Assembly: GCA_021464415.1 (NCBI GenBank)
Contig: CM038465.1
Location: forward strand, 83,796,919-83,860,918
Length of the DNA stretch: 64,000 bases
Direction: 5' to 3'
Origin: Lonicera japonica
Lineage: Eukaryota; Streptophyta; Magnoliopsida; Dipsacales; Caprifoliaceae
Position numbers and translations under genes: made by a program. Of this stretch, positions 12,716 to 24,403 are shown piece by piece (within the stretch, counting starts at the first letter, position 1; each line of letters starts with the position of its first letter). The notes under the pieces were generated by a model that made no database searches, was not told the DNA's origin, and was given only the letters and a program-made list of their open reading frames with translations.

Positions 12716-12735
12716 GTTTGGCACCTTTTGTAGGA
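12716..12735 (+). other. Primer-binding site region of the Tat element
   Basis: GTTTGGCACCTTTTGTAGGA directly follows the LTR end and resembles the TTTGGCGCCGTCTGTGGGA motif found at this position in many plant Tat elements, with several substitutions. Confidence 0.6.
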
Positions 12736-12781
12736 AAAACATTTTCTCAAGTCATGTACACTCCTTTGCAAAAAAAAATGC

Positions 12782-14290
12782 CATGTCTTTAAAACACACT
12801 TAGCCAAATTCTCTATTGGCCCTACAAGAACAACAAGCTGCTCTTCAAGTCCAAATAGATAGGCTCATAGCCCAGAGAGAAACACCTCCAGTCAGCTCGA
12901 GAAACAAGTCAGTTTCAGCCTCTATGTCTATGGCTGCTCCCCTAGTCCTGCCGCAAGTTCCAGCCAGGAAAAGGCTAAGAGACCGTCGCAGAGAATCTAG
13001 GGGGAGCCGCTGCAGGACTAGTAAGTTTGAATCAGATCGATTTAGCTCTAGGAAAGAGTTTTCTTTTGAGAGATTTCAGCAACACTTCTTCCCTCACCAG
13101 CGAGAAATCTACAAGCGAATGTGATTCGTGAGGGACGCTCTAAGAGAGAATACCAACACCAAAGCCAAAGCAAAGGACCTCGACATCCCCTCCCTTCAGC
13201 TCTCCAGCCTGAATGGGAGGTTGAGGCCAGACCTCGATGGTCCCTATTTGATAGGATATCTCATAAAGGATTTGTGGAAGAGGTGGAAAAAAGATTCATG
13301 TCAGGGACGAAGGCACAAATGGCCGAAATGATGAAGACAATGAGCCATCTCGGAGGAAGCTCAGCTGCAGCTCTGGTAAGAGACTCAAAGTATCCATTTG
13401 CAGAACACATACAGAGTTGCCAGGTCCCAAAAAAGTTCAAGCTCCCTACACTGGAGTCATATGACGGAACCACTGATCATGTATACAACTGGAAGCAGTA
13501 TGAAAATACTATGGGGCTCCAAAATATCCTAGACAGAATCGCATGCAGAGCCTTTGTCATAACTCTGAAGGGGGCAGCCCGAATATGGTGTAACAGCCTA
13601 CTCCCAAGGTCGATCTAAAGCTCGCAAAAGTTCGAAACCAAATTCATCTCTTATTTTCTTGAAACATAGAAGCAATCCAAACCTTCCAGCCACCATTTCA
13701 CCATCAAACAGAGATCGATGAAAAGTTTAAAGGAATATGCTTACCGGTTTAACCAGGATAGCCTCACGATTACTAGCCTCAACGAGGGAGTAGCAGTAGT
13801 AAGCTTCATGAAAGGAGTGTGCTCCCCTTATTGTCTGATGATTTTAGCAAGAATGGCTCCTAAAACCATGTTTGAGCTTTTAGACGAGGTCAACAAGCAA
13901 ATTGGTGAGGAAGAAGCTTTATAAGGCCATGATCTGTCAGGTCTATCAGCTCTCCCGCCCTCATCCAAGTGCCAAAGGGGGCACAGTCCACCTCGCAGCC
14001 AAGAGAGAGAAGGCCAACATGGCAAAAAAGACTCGAACAAGTCTGAATTAGGCGAAGGTAGAGCTCGCCAGCAATTCACTCCCTTGGGCGAGGTCTACGC
14101 CCAGTTAAAACCAGGGTAAGTCCTAAAACCCCAAAAGATGAAGACTTCGAAGAAGAAAAGGGATATGAAGAAATATTGCCGGTACCACAAAGATCTTGGT
14201 TACAAGACTGATGATTGCTGGAAGCTAGAAGAGAAAATTGAAAAATTCATCTGGTGGGGGCAACTCCGTTAATATGTAGACAAAAGAAAG
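12782..14290 (+). pseudogene. Tat-lineage gag remnant
   Basis: Gag forms the virus-like particle. The open piece 12816-13124 (basic, Ser/Arg-rich) continues in another frame at 13121-13618. There the conserved capsid block with PKKFKLPTLESYDGTTDH and GAARIWCNSL is readable, then 13718-13924 with the helical segment ending QIGEEEAL. At about 14170-14270 a block reading CRYHKDLGYKTDDCWKLEE matches the Cys-His segment near the end of Tat gag proteins. Stops and frameshifts separate every piece, so no product is expected. The start is uncertain: the first open piece has no ATG at 12816 and begins with TTG. Confidence 0.8.
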
Positions 14291-14436
14291 GAATATCCCC
14301 TGAAAGCTAAAGAAAAGAACACACCAATGAGATATACATGATTGCGGGGGGCTAATCTTTCTCGGGCAACAGCAACAGGTCTAGAAAGGCCTACATCAGA
14401 CAAGCCAAAACCTCAAGCTCGAAGACAGAGTTTCTT

Positions 14437-14890
14437 AACTTCAGACCTACCAAAATGGTAAAGTATAATGTCGCAGAGATCACATTCACAGACGAAGACA
14501 TGAGTGAGGTAGAGTTCCTACATGATGATCCTCTGGAAGTAGAAACTATAGTGGGTAATCACAATGTCCATCGAATCCTCATAGACACTGGAGTCACCTC
14601 AAACCTCGTGTATTACAGTGCCTTCAAGGCAATGGGCCTTACCACCGACCACTTGACCCCATCAACGGTGACGCTGGTCGATTTTTTTGGAGAAAATACT
14701 AAATCTCTGGGAACCATCAAGCTAGTTGTTACTCTAGGAACAGCTCTGAAGTAGGTCACCACTATTGCAGAGTTCCTCATATTGGACAAGGCTCCCTACT
14801 ATAATGTTATCTTAGGCCGAGGCACTCTTAATGAGATTAAAGGTGCCATATCGACTTGCCGTCTAACTATAAGGTCTCGACCCCCATGGA
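14437..14890 (+). pseudogene. Tat-lineage aspartic protease remnant
   Basis: Retropepsin would cleave the polyprotein. The segment reads ITFTDED, then HRILIDTGVTSNLV with the catalytic D-T-G, and MGLTTDHL. After an in-frame stop at about 14752 it continues with FLILDKAPYYNVILGRGTLN, the second half of this protease fold. The residue after DTG is Val where Ser or Ala is usual. The internal stop and the broken junction with RT rule out a functional enzyme. Confidence 0.8.
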
Positions 14891-14914
14891 GTCGAGGAGG
14901 TTAGAGAAAATTAA

Positions 14915-16125
14915 GTGGAAGCCAAATACTGTCACTTCGGAGCTCTGAAGGAGGTCAGGACAGCTGACATTGCGGTTGTAGAGCTCAAAACCACAGCTAT
15001 CGTGGAGCCGGTTAATGCAGAAGAGCCCAATGATTTAGAGAGGTGGGAGATTGATACTCTGGACCCTCACGATAAAGAAAGAAATCTCAGAGGCCAGCCA
15101 GTTGAGGACCTAGAGGATCTTCCCTTGGACCCTCTACGGCCTAATAAAGTACTAAAAATTAGCAACTAGCTCAGTCCAGATGTCAAAGAAGAGCTTTTCC
15201 AGTGCCTGCGAGCTAATACTGATATCTTTGCTTGGTCCCATAATGACATGAATGAGCTAAACCCGGAGGTTATGGTACATCAGCTCAACGCTGACCTAGC
15301 CTTTAAGCCTGTGAAGTAGAAGAAAATAAATTTTGTAGCAAATAAGAACTTGGCCACTAAATAAGAAGTTCAGAAGCTCCTCCAAGGTAGTTTAATTTTG
15401 GAGGTCCACTACCCAAAGTGGCTTTCCAATGTAGTGCTCGTGAAAAAGCAATGTAGAAAGTGGAGGCTGTGCGTATACTTCAGATACCTCAACAAGGTTT
15501 GCCTAAAAGGCAGTTTCCCACTTTCTAAGATTGATTAGCTCGTAGATGCGACCACTGGGCACGAGATGTTGAGCTTTATGGACACATATTCTAGTTTAGG
15601 ACGGCCTCTGAAGATGAATAGAATACCTCATTTATCACCAGTGGTGGGACCTACTGTTAAAAGGCCAAGCCGTTAGTTTTAAGAATGCTGGAGCTACCTA
15701 TCAGATGGTCATAAGCACTTTGTTTAAGGACCATATAGGCAAAAATATGGAGGTCTACTCGATGACATACTGGTTAAAAGTCTTAAAGCCTCCAGCCATA
15801 TGGCAAACCTCAATGAAGTGTTTGCCATACTCAAACAAAATGGCATGTTCCTCAACCCAGCAAAGTGTGCTTTCGGTGTAAGAGGGGAAAAATTCTCGGG
15901 GTTCATGGTAACACAGAGGGGAATTGAAGCTAACCCTGAGAAAATACAAGTTCTAATCAACATGAAGTCTTCGACCGAGCCGAAAGAAGTCTAAAGTTTG
16001 GCTGGGAGGGTGGCAGCTTTGAACATATTCATCTTTAAGGCTACAGACAAGTGCCACCCCTTATTTAAAGCCTTGAAGAAAACTTTCAAATGGACAGAAG
16101 AATAATAGAATTGTCAGTATGAAAA
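14915..16125 (+). pseudogene. Tat-lineage reverse transcriptase remnant, frameshifted at the catalytic motif
   Basis: After a linker (14915-15169) the RT region reads SPDVKEELFQCLRANTDIFA, then LEVHYPKWLSNVVLVKK, LCVYFRYLNK and LLSFMDTYS-like blocks, all standard for Tat RT. At about 15745-15765 the frame slips inside the Tyr-x-Asp-Asp active-site block, with DDILVKSLKAS following in the new frame. The piece at 15800-15994 carries FAILKQNGMFLNPAKCAFGV. The last recognisable block (PLFKALKKTFKWT) ends near 16105. RNase H and integrase are absent; the sequence runs into an inverted LTR fragment. Several stops lie throughout. Confidence 0.8.
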
Positions 16126-16159
16126 ACTGTACAGTCAAATGATTGAGTAATAATCGGGA

Positions 16160-16622
16160 TGACGTGGTACATAAAGTAGTGCTTTTTCCATAATCAAATA
16201 TATAAGAACAAGACAACAATATATAGAAAATGTTCACCCTTTATGCAGATAAGGGTTTGTCCTCCTCTTGTGAATAGAGCTCGGAGCTGCCTTATAATGC
16301 TATGAAAAAAATGTTCTAATTACATCTCTCAGAATACTATATCATCTTAATACAATTGTTGGATGAGTTATATGCTAATTAATATCGTAATACCCTGGGC
16401 CTCGGAGCTCTGCAATGCACCTTTAGACCTCTCTCTTTTATTTTCTAAAGTCTAGTACGCTAGAGGAATATTTAGGTCGAATATAAAAACCATTGGGAGC
16501 TCTTGCTCCATGTGCTGTTCAAGTTAGAGTTCTCAAGTTCTCCTTGCCACGGTGGATTTGACTGCTGACGTGGGCAGCCACTTGTCTTCTGGCGGATGGT
16601 TGACAAAGTTGGTATTTTACCA
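16160..16622 (-). repeat. Inverted fragment of the Tat LTR
   Basis: On the minus strand it begins TGGTAAAATACC near 16622 and then shows GTGGCTGCCCACGTCAGCAGTC. This corresponds to the first ~80 bp of the LTR at 11804 (GTGGCCGTCCACGTCAGCAAT). Its far end (about 16240-16300) resembles the distal part of the copy at 21960-22030, with GCTCGGAGCTG and CTCTTGTGAATAG blocks inverted. It is shorter than the 11804 copy, so internal sequence is missing. It truncates the RT remnant. Confidence 0.6.
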
Positions 16623-19130
16623 TATCATTTACTATAAACAGACATATAATCAATTTGAATGTAAACATAATACATCATGACAAATATACAATGCATATTA
16701 AATTTCATTCAAAAAGGCTGGATTGTACATGTGTGTATATAGACATAAATTTGTACATATTAAGATAAGTAAATAGGCATATTAAATTACATGTATGGAA
16801 TTAGGCAAATTAAGTTACAGAGCATATTAAATTATATGAGTGTATATACATAGGTATATTAAGATAAGTAGATATGCATATCAATGATAGATAAATAGGC
16901 ATAATAAATTACATGTATAAATATGAGGCATATTAAGTTACAACACATTAAATTGTACGTGTGTACATACATAGGCAAAAATTTATGGTATATTAATTAA
17001 GTTATACAAACACAAACCACCTAAAAACTCCATCTCTTTTATATTTTAAGCATTTGGCTATGGTTTCCCTCCTAACCTCCATGAAATCTAAGAGTATGCA
17101 CAAGTCGATTAACTGACTCGTGAGAGCGTTTTCATGACTAAATCAAATTTTGTTGGTTTCACTGGAATTTGGACCAATAACCGAATAAGGAAAGAATAGA
17201 CAACTAGTTTTGGGTTGCCATCAGTTTAGTTGATTTTGGGCTTCAAAGTAGAAAATGAAAAACAAATTGAAATTATGAGAAATTATGCATCCATATCCCA
17301 TAGAAAAAAAGGCAAGAGGTGATGTTGAGAATTGGAGAGGGATGCGCAATTGAAGATCTGCGGAGGTTGGCATGAATATTTGCAAAAGGGGAGATAGAGA
17401 GAGAGCGGTGAAGACTTTGTAGAAGGAGTGATTAAGTGTTTTCGTCCTTTGGATTTAAATTATAAACAAAATGGGCCAATTTGTTCCTATGGCATGTGCT
17501 ACCAAGTAATAAATTGTAGCCGCAAAAGAGTGGATAAATATAAATGATAGGCTTTATACACATAAATAGATCCAGTAAATAAGTGTATACTTTACATTAT
17601 ATTTATAAAAAAACTAATTAATTATTTTTAAAAAAATGTAATAATCCGGAATTTATACAAAATTATATTACTTTTTAAAACATTTAGACCTAAAACAATG
17701 GCCTCAAACGTTGTGTCCCTTAAACAATTAGGTCAATCCATTTAGGACCTAAAACTAATTTGATAATTTAATTATAAAAGTTCGAATATGCTGCATTTGT
17801 TATGGCCGAACATGCCTAGCCTTGACATGCGGCATCATTGTGATATTTAAAGAATGAAATGTATATATGCATCGGTTTGAGTTCAATGATCAAAATTTAC
17901 ATAAACTTAAACCTGGCAAAACCAAAATCATATTTGTGTTTACAATATATCTACCACAATAAAAAAAAGACCCATAAGGTCATGGTTTGTTTTAAACTCA
18001 TTGGGACGGATGTTTGTCATCCTAAATCTTGATTGCTATTTTCAAAGTAGTTTATTTTTTTTATCAAACTTAATTTATTTATTTTTGAGGCAACCAAATT
18101 TATATTTTACTTAAGGATTTTCAAAATACCCTAACCTTGACCTAGAATTACCACCAATCACACAACAATTTTTGGACATAATACATAATTACCTTACTAC
18201 ATGAAAGATATTTTAAAAATACCCCAACTCTGACCAAGAGGTCCCATGTTCAAATTTAAATATGTTATAAACTTTATTAATTACCTTGCTACGTAATTAA
18301 AAAAATACAAAAAAAAACCCGAATTTTAATGTTGCTAGTTCAAGTTTCTCCTCGACAATAACATACTTTACCCCTAGATAAAATATCAAAATTAATTAAA
18401 TCATTTGATAGTTAACTTCATGCGTTACTTGTCTTTTATTTCATTAAATGCGTGAATACTTTTGATAAAATTTAATCTCACAATATTTGAGTGACAATTA
18501 CTTTATGATTTTAAATTTTTTGAAGAAATAATAATATGCACACAAAAAGTCTTACACGTGTTAGTGGGCTATAAGCTACAAAAAAAGAAGAACTATAAAT
18601 ATAAAAAGTCTTACACGTATTTTGTTTACTTGTATTCAAATAAGAGAATATAAAACTGCAGGAGTGGAGTTGAATATCCTTCCACATAAAAGTTAAGTAT
18701 AGTACATTTATAATTAAATACATATAGTAGGACTATTATTGTAGTGCAGATTATTGAAGGAACAAAAGATAAAAAATAAAATAAAATCAGTGGTTATATT
18801 TTTCTTATTTGATAAGATTTTTATTATTGATAATTTGCATATTGTATTTTTAGAGCATCTCCAACGATAATATAAAATAATTTGTAAATCCTACGTGTTA
18901 ATGGAATTTTTTTTATAAAAAATTGTAAGTGTAATAAAAAAAATGTTACAATAGTACCTTTAAATTTTTTGTTTAAAATTTAAAAAGAACCAAAATGATA
19001 ACAATACATGTTAGATGCATTTTTTTTATATTTGTTGACTTTTATATAAAAAAATAAATTGCAATAGCTTTGACACAAAATATACAATTTTGATGGCTTT
19101 AATATTTTCTTATTGACTATGCAATTGTAC
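16623..19130. other. AT-rich intergenic DNA with degenerate direct repeats, no gene
   Basis: From about 16680 to 16995 a loose repeat built on AxGCATATTAAATTACATGT and TGTATATACATAGGxA recurs with 50-110-bp spacing. The rest, including a GA-rich stretch at 17380-17420, shows no recognisable coding domain. At 18853 a single GAGCATCTCCAACG motif resembles one MITE end, but no partner was found before 19130. Confidence 0.5.
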
Positions 19131-20092
19131 TGATAGAGTAAAATTATTATTTGACTCTTGAACCATTCACCAAAGGGTATGTGGCCGCTTATGTCAGCAA
19201 TTAAGATCACTGTTGGTAAGGATAGCCCAATAGCTTTGACTTTGACACCTTGTGGACAGGAATGGCAACGGGTTGGGTTCGGGGCGGGTTTGGCCAATGC
19301 CAAACCCGACCCGCATGTAAATCACTCCGCACCGACCCCGCCTTGAACCCGAAACGGTTTTTTTTTTGAAAACCCAAACCCGCCCGGCATACGTGTATAA
19401 GAGCCCCGCCCAGCCTCGCCCCGCTCCGCCCCGTATACGTGTATAGTCAAGATTTTTGACTTAACTCCAACCATCAGGGTGAAGGTTTGGACCGGGAACA
19501 TATATATATATACATATGCATGTCTGTATGTGCTTTAACTTATTATTAGTACAGTAGTTGCTTTCCCTCCCAACTTTCCTTTGCCCAAATTGTTAAAGCA
19601 TCGAAAAAATCAAAACTCGAACTTTTCAGTCAAATGTTTCATGGAAATACCAAGTCTGAACCAATGGCTATATTTTGAATTTTGTAACTTTTGTGATTCC
19701 AAATTAATTGCTTCCAATTTTGTTCTCACGTGATCTGTTAATTACACTACTAAATTATACATCTACAAATAATTTATATTTATTCTTTTTTTTTTCAATT
19801 TTTTTGTAAGAACATAATATCATATGTTTAGTTTTGATAAGCTGCATGTGTATAACATTGGACTACAATTTCTCAAAAAAAAAAACCTTATACATGCCCA
19901 TGCTGTTTTCAACACTAACAACGAAAATATAAAAAAGCCAAATAACGATATATATCTCATCTATATATTATGCCCAACTCCTAATACTCTTTCCTCATCT
20001 CTCTTTCTGTTTTGAATAAAAATAAAACAAACCAAGAATAACTCAACCACAACTCAAACTTAATTCAACAAATGTTAGGGTTTGTATTTAAT

Positions 20093-21138
20093 AAAGGGGG
20101 CTGCCAATGACACACTCCATTTTACTCTATAACACTCCCTTAAAAAAATGTTGATTATTCTATTGACACACACTATTTTTTTTTATTTTTAATTAATAAT
20201 TAAAACATTAAACACTCCCTTAAACTTCATCATCATCACCACCACCACCAGCATCATTGCCTCCTCTTCTTCTTCTTCATCGTCATCATCACCACCACCA
20301 TTGCCGCCACCACCTCCATCATTGTTGTACCACCACCATTCAAATCATCATTCATCTCCAAAAGAAGTAGGATACTTATATTTTGGTTATTACTTTACGT
20401 TTCCTTTTATTTATAAATCATTAGATACAAACAAGCGCAAAAAAAATTAAAAAACAAAAAAAAACATGAAGAATGTTTATTTGGCCCTTAGGAACCGAGT
20501 GTTGAACAACTTACTCGGTCTTTAGGAACCGAGTGTTGTACAGCTTACTCGATCCTAAGGAACCGAGTTAAGCTTTGGGTTATTTTTCCAATTTCTCTCG
20601 GTTTCTTAGGACCGAGTGACTTGTGCTTTACTCGGTTCCTTTCGGCCGAGTATGATGAATAACACTCGGTTCTTAGGAACCGAGTAAACCTTCATCTATG
20701 GCAGATTTTTTTTTGATGTGGTGTGTACACTGGTGGAACTTTTTTTAGCCAATAACAAAAAAGTTCAAGAAAAAAAAAGTAGAACGATTAGATTGTTAAA
20801 GAAAAAGTTAAAATAAGAAAATTGAAGATGAGATTTGTGGGGTGAGTGGTGTGATTTGTTTTTTTGAATTATAGAGAGAGTTGAATGCTTAATTCCAACC
20901 GAAATTTCTGAAAAATCCTTAATGGCAATGGGTTGATTTGTGGAAGAAGAAGATTGAAGATGAGAGAGAGTGGAGTGGTAGAGAGTAAGATTGGAGTGAT
21001 TTTAGATGAATGTTAATTAATCCTAAAATTAAATGTGGAGTGGTGGAGTGTTAGGAAGATTGAAAGTGTACCTATGGAGTGTTAGAGAGATATGGAGTGT
21101 TAGAGAGTTAAATGGTGTGTGTCAATAGTAGCCCCCTT
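20093..21138. mobile_element. TIR element with AAGGGGGCT ends, nested in the hAT element
   Basis: The left end begins AAGGGGGCTGCCAATGACAC and the right end, minus strand, AAGGGGGCTACTATTGACAC. Both continue with ACxCCATTTxACTCTxTAACACTCC, giving imperfect TIRs of about 48 bp. No clean target duplication is visible; the 9 bp next to the G-runs agree at about 6 of 9 positions, so Mutator-like is only one possibility. The interior holds a CAT/CCA/CTT-rich trinucleotide block (20222-20335), the ACCGAGT palindrome cluster (20478-20690) and GA-rich sequence. A second, inverted copy lies at 22437-23108. No protein is encoded. Confidence 0.75.
20478..20690. repeat. Palindrome cluster, GGAACCGAGT/ACTCGGTTCC motif
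   Basis: About ten copies of ACCGAGT or its complement ACTCGGT occur in about 210 bp. The best hairpin has 9-bp arms ACTCGGTTC (20664-20672) and GAACCGAGT (20677-20685) around TTAG. Another lies at about 20597-20616. The homologous element at 22437-23108 keeps the same region with more substitutions (22660-22790). Confidence 0.85.
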
Positions 21139-22060
21139 GAAAAATATTAAATATATATAATATTTATATTAATATATTTATATATATATATGCAAGCGGG
21201 TCGGGTCGGGTTTGAAGAATGCAAAACCCTAACCCGGTCCGGGTTTTTAAAAAAATTACTAAACCCGACCCGGGCTTAAAAAAACTCGCCCCAAACCCGC
21301 TCCATCCGGGTTGGGTCGGGTCGGAAACCCGCCTGGTTGGGTTTTTTTGCCATCCCTACTTGTGGAGCTAAAGTTCCCAATGGTACAAGTATTCAGTCTG
21401 TATAATGTTTTCGCATGTCAAGCTTCGGAGCTGAAGCCCTAGAGCTCTTTTAGTGTGCTCTGAAGATCTCTGCTTAACCATTGTGTTAGAAGAGGCATAG
21501 ACAGCATAAACTACTGCCACCAACTCTGCCATGACAACAAAACCTCCCTTCACCTGCATTAAATGCACCGAAATACTAGGAGAAGCAAGTTCAGAGTTTA
21601 GTTTGATGAAGAATGGCTTAAAACCTGCTCTGAAAGTTTTCAACATGCTTAATTCTTTACTATGTATAGGAAGCATTTCTTAAAAAAAAAGAAGAAAGAA
21701 ATAAGGTTTTTGAACAAGACACTTACCAGGTTTTAAATAGGGAGATTTTGTTTTCCTTATATCCTGTGCATCCCATTTATTTAGAAGATTTCCTACATTT
21801 TAAAGCTAGGTGAGGAGAGAATACAAGAACTCCTTTACTTAGTGCAATATCGAAATCCATGATGAAAGGATTTTCTTATGTGTAAATATAGCTTGTTATA
21901 CTAGCTTAAGAGTTATTTGTTTTTAATAATAGCATAACTCTATATTCAGCTTATTTATCTAAAGACCGCTGAGCTTCGAGCTCATTTTGCAAGAGAAGAA
22001 CTATTCTCTATAAGGGATATACATCTTCTATAAACACTTGCGTTGCTATTTGAGTTTTGA

Positions 22061-22436
22061 TTTACATGTTGCCACGTGTTTTTTAGCTTTGCCATTTCCA
22101 TCACACAAAATACAAAATATTTTACTAATTGGTTGAAAATGTTTACTATAGATTTTTACACTAACATGTAATATGCAAGATCTTGGCTGATGCTCAAGTA
22201 ACTTTTTGTGCAGTTTTGGCTAGTGTGTCATTACCATTCAACAATAATATATATTGTAAAATACCATCGTGACTGAAATATTCTTCTTTTCTTAATTTGT
22301 AAAACAAAAATTCTTATGTCATTATTGCGTTATGTTGCCCTTTTGAATTTATGTTTAAGTATTGAATATTTACATGAGTTATGCCGTGTACCATTGGCAC
22401 AGATTATCCCAAGTACTTTGTATTATATATAAAATG
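22061..22436. other. Intergenic DNA, nothing recognised
   Basis: AT-rich, no ORF of interest. It separates the truncated Tat LTR from the second TIR-element copy. Confidence 0.45.
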
Positions 22437-23108
22437 AGTTGCTATTTACACAATTTGACTATCTAACACTTCATATTTCTCTAACACTTCATAAGTACAT
22501 ATTATCTCTTCATAACACCCCATAATTTTAAGTTTAATTAATATTAATCTAAAAAACACTGATCTCTCTTTGTCTCAAATTTACACAAATCTTTTGTCAT
22601 AGATGAAGAGTGGTATTCATCATACTCGACCCAAAGAAATCTACTAAAACACACGTCATTTAGTCCTAATGAACCGAGTGAAATTGAAAAAATAACCCAA
22701 AGTTTCACTTAGTTCCTTAGAACTGAGTTACACGTGCTTTACTCAGTTTCTTTGAGCCGACACTCGATTCTTAGGAACTAAGTAAACATTATGCGTGCAC
22801 TATTTCTTTTTTCATTTGTTTGTATCAAATAATTTAGGAGCGAAAAGAAACGTAAATAAATAATAAAAATATAAGTATACTATTTTTTTTTGAGATGAAT
22901 GATGATTTGGATGGTTGTAATGGTTGTAGCGATAGCAATGGTAATGACAAAAATGGATGACTATAAAGAACAAAATAATTTTTAATTAATGAGGTTAATA
23001 ATTATTTTTGATTTAAGTGAATTAGAGTTATTAATTATTACTAATTTAAATTTAATATTTTAATCATTAATTAAAGTTAAAAAAATAATATTTGTCAATA
23101 GAATAATT
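22437..23108. mobile_element. Second copy (inverted, diverged) of the AAGGGGGCT TIR element
   Basis: Read in the plus direction it follows the reverse complement of the 20093-21138 element block by block. The blocks are CTATCTAACACTTCATATTTCTCTAACAC, then AGTTTAATTAATATTAATCTAAA, ATTCATCATACTCG, AATAACCCAAAG, TTGTTTGTATC, and GAGATGAATGATGATTTGG. Its last 65 bp correspond to the subterminal region ending GTCAATAGAATAAT. At exactly that point the hAT element at 23109 is inserted. The terminal TIR beyond the hAT is not clearly recognisable. Confidence 0.75.
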
Positions 23109-24262
23109 TAGGGGTGGATTTGGTACAATACCGTACCAAACCGAATATACCGAGTACCGTACCAAAAATTCGGTATGCCAAAATCTATTACCATTACCAT
23201 ACCAAAACTTTGGTATACCGAAATATCGGTATGGTACGGCGTGGTACGGTACATTACCAAAAAAATCAATCCTAAAAAAAAAAGACGATTGCATACTCTT
23301 AACGGTCTATAAACACTAATCCAATTATACAAATAATAGATTCCACAATTTTAATTATTGAGAAAAATAAACATTCTAACCAATTTTAATAATACATTCA
23401 ATTAGAGATGCTCTTAAGCACTGTTACACACGCATACCAACTTATTTAACCAATTATTTTTTAACCACTATTAACAATCTTAATTTAAACATTTTAAGGT
23501 ACTTATTTACTATTAAACTGAAAATGAACACAACCATCAAACCATTTATAATTTGTCAAACAAGGTCAGCTTATCATTATTTGAAAAAAAAAAAAGAAGT
23601 AAACAAAATCCTTTCACAAGCTGGTCAATAATGTTAAATTGTAATCAAGTTCATTTTCAATTTAATCAACTAACAACTGCATGCGTGCTCATACGCATAC
23701 TTTTATTCCTATGCATTGTAAATCATAACTCTTTTTTTTAGCATCTGTTGTTTAATAATGCTACATGCAATTAACATATATATATATGTCTTTATAACAC
23801 AAATATAAAAATACGCAGATTAAAGATATATATAAATTAATAAATATACAAATACAGAGATTATTGATTACATATATAAATATATATATATATATATACA
23901 TAAATATACAAATTGTATTATTTTTTATTTATTTTCATACTCTAACAATTATACTATATAGTCTATACACAAATATATAAATACTGAAATACACAAATAT
24001 ATAAATAATTAGATTATTGGTAATTAATTTGGTAATTTAATGTATTTGGTATAATTGGTACACTTGGTACGGTTCGATACGGTATACCGTGGTAATACCA
24101 AAATTTCTGTACGGTACGGTATACCGTCAGTAATGAGTTTGAGTACCGGTGCCGTATCAAAAAAATTTGGTATTGTACCATTACCAAATTTTGATATATT
24201 TTAATAATAATTCGGTTTGGTACAAGTTAGTACAGTATTATTGGTATATTTTCCCACTCCTA
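23109..24262. mobile_element. Non-autonomous hAT element with GGTACGGTA subterminal repeats
   Basis: A perfect 8-bp duplication GAATAATT flanks it at 23101-23108 and 24263-24270. Termini are TAGGGGTGG and, on the minus strand, TAGGAGTGG. Subterminal regions (23120-23260 and 24050-24250) are dense in GGTACCGTA, CGGTATACCG and TTGGTAC-type repeats in both orientations. The 1154-bp body is AT-rich and has no transposase. Confidence 0.92.
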
Positions 24263-24403
24263 GAATAATTAATGATATTAGTGGATACATTTTTATTTTT
24301 TTGTATAAGTTAGATGGTATTCGGATTAATTTTTACGCGGCATGATTAACGTCCAATCTGGACCTGGGGACAAGAGCCGTTTCACTCGCCAAATCTTATA
24401 TAA

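Larger units (their letters stand above)
19257..21358. mobile_element. Non-autonomous hAT element with GGGTCGGG subterminal repeats
   Basis: A perfect 8-bp target duplication, CTTGTGGA, flanks it at 19249-19256 and 21359-21366. Termini are CAGGAATGGCAACGGG on the left and, on the minus strand, TAGGGATGGCAAAAAAACC on the right, the usual hAT pattern. Both ends carry dense GGGTCGGGTTT/AAACCCGACCC repeats (19270-19430 and 21190-21345), likely transposase-binding repeats. The left side also repeats GTATACGTGTATA. No transposase is encoded. About half its length is the nested TIR element at 20093-21138. Confidence 0.9.
19131..22060 (+). repeat. Tat-lineage LTR copy, split by a hAT element
   Basis: The segment 19131-19256 matches the start of the LTR at 11804: TGATAGAGTAAAATTATTA, then GTGGCCGCTTATGTCAGCAAT. 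After the hAT insertion, 21359 onwards matches its middle, with AGAGCTCTxT, AGAGGCATxGxC, CATTxAATGCAxCGAAAT and GGCTTxAAACCTGCTC blocks. The LTR 3' end (CATCAACA) is not seen, so it is truncated near 22060 and is probably a solo or partial LTR. No gag-pol is attached. Confidence 0.7.

Noticed and set aside
18853..19130. A GAGCATCTCCAACG motif resembling one end of a MITE
   Set aside because: No inverted partner is present before the Tat LTR starts; at best a truncated copy.
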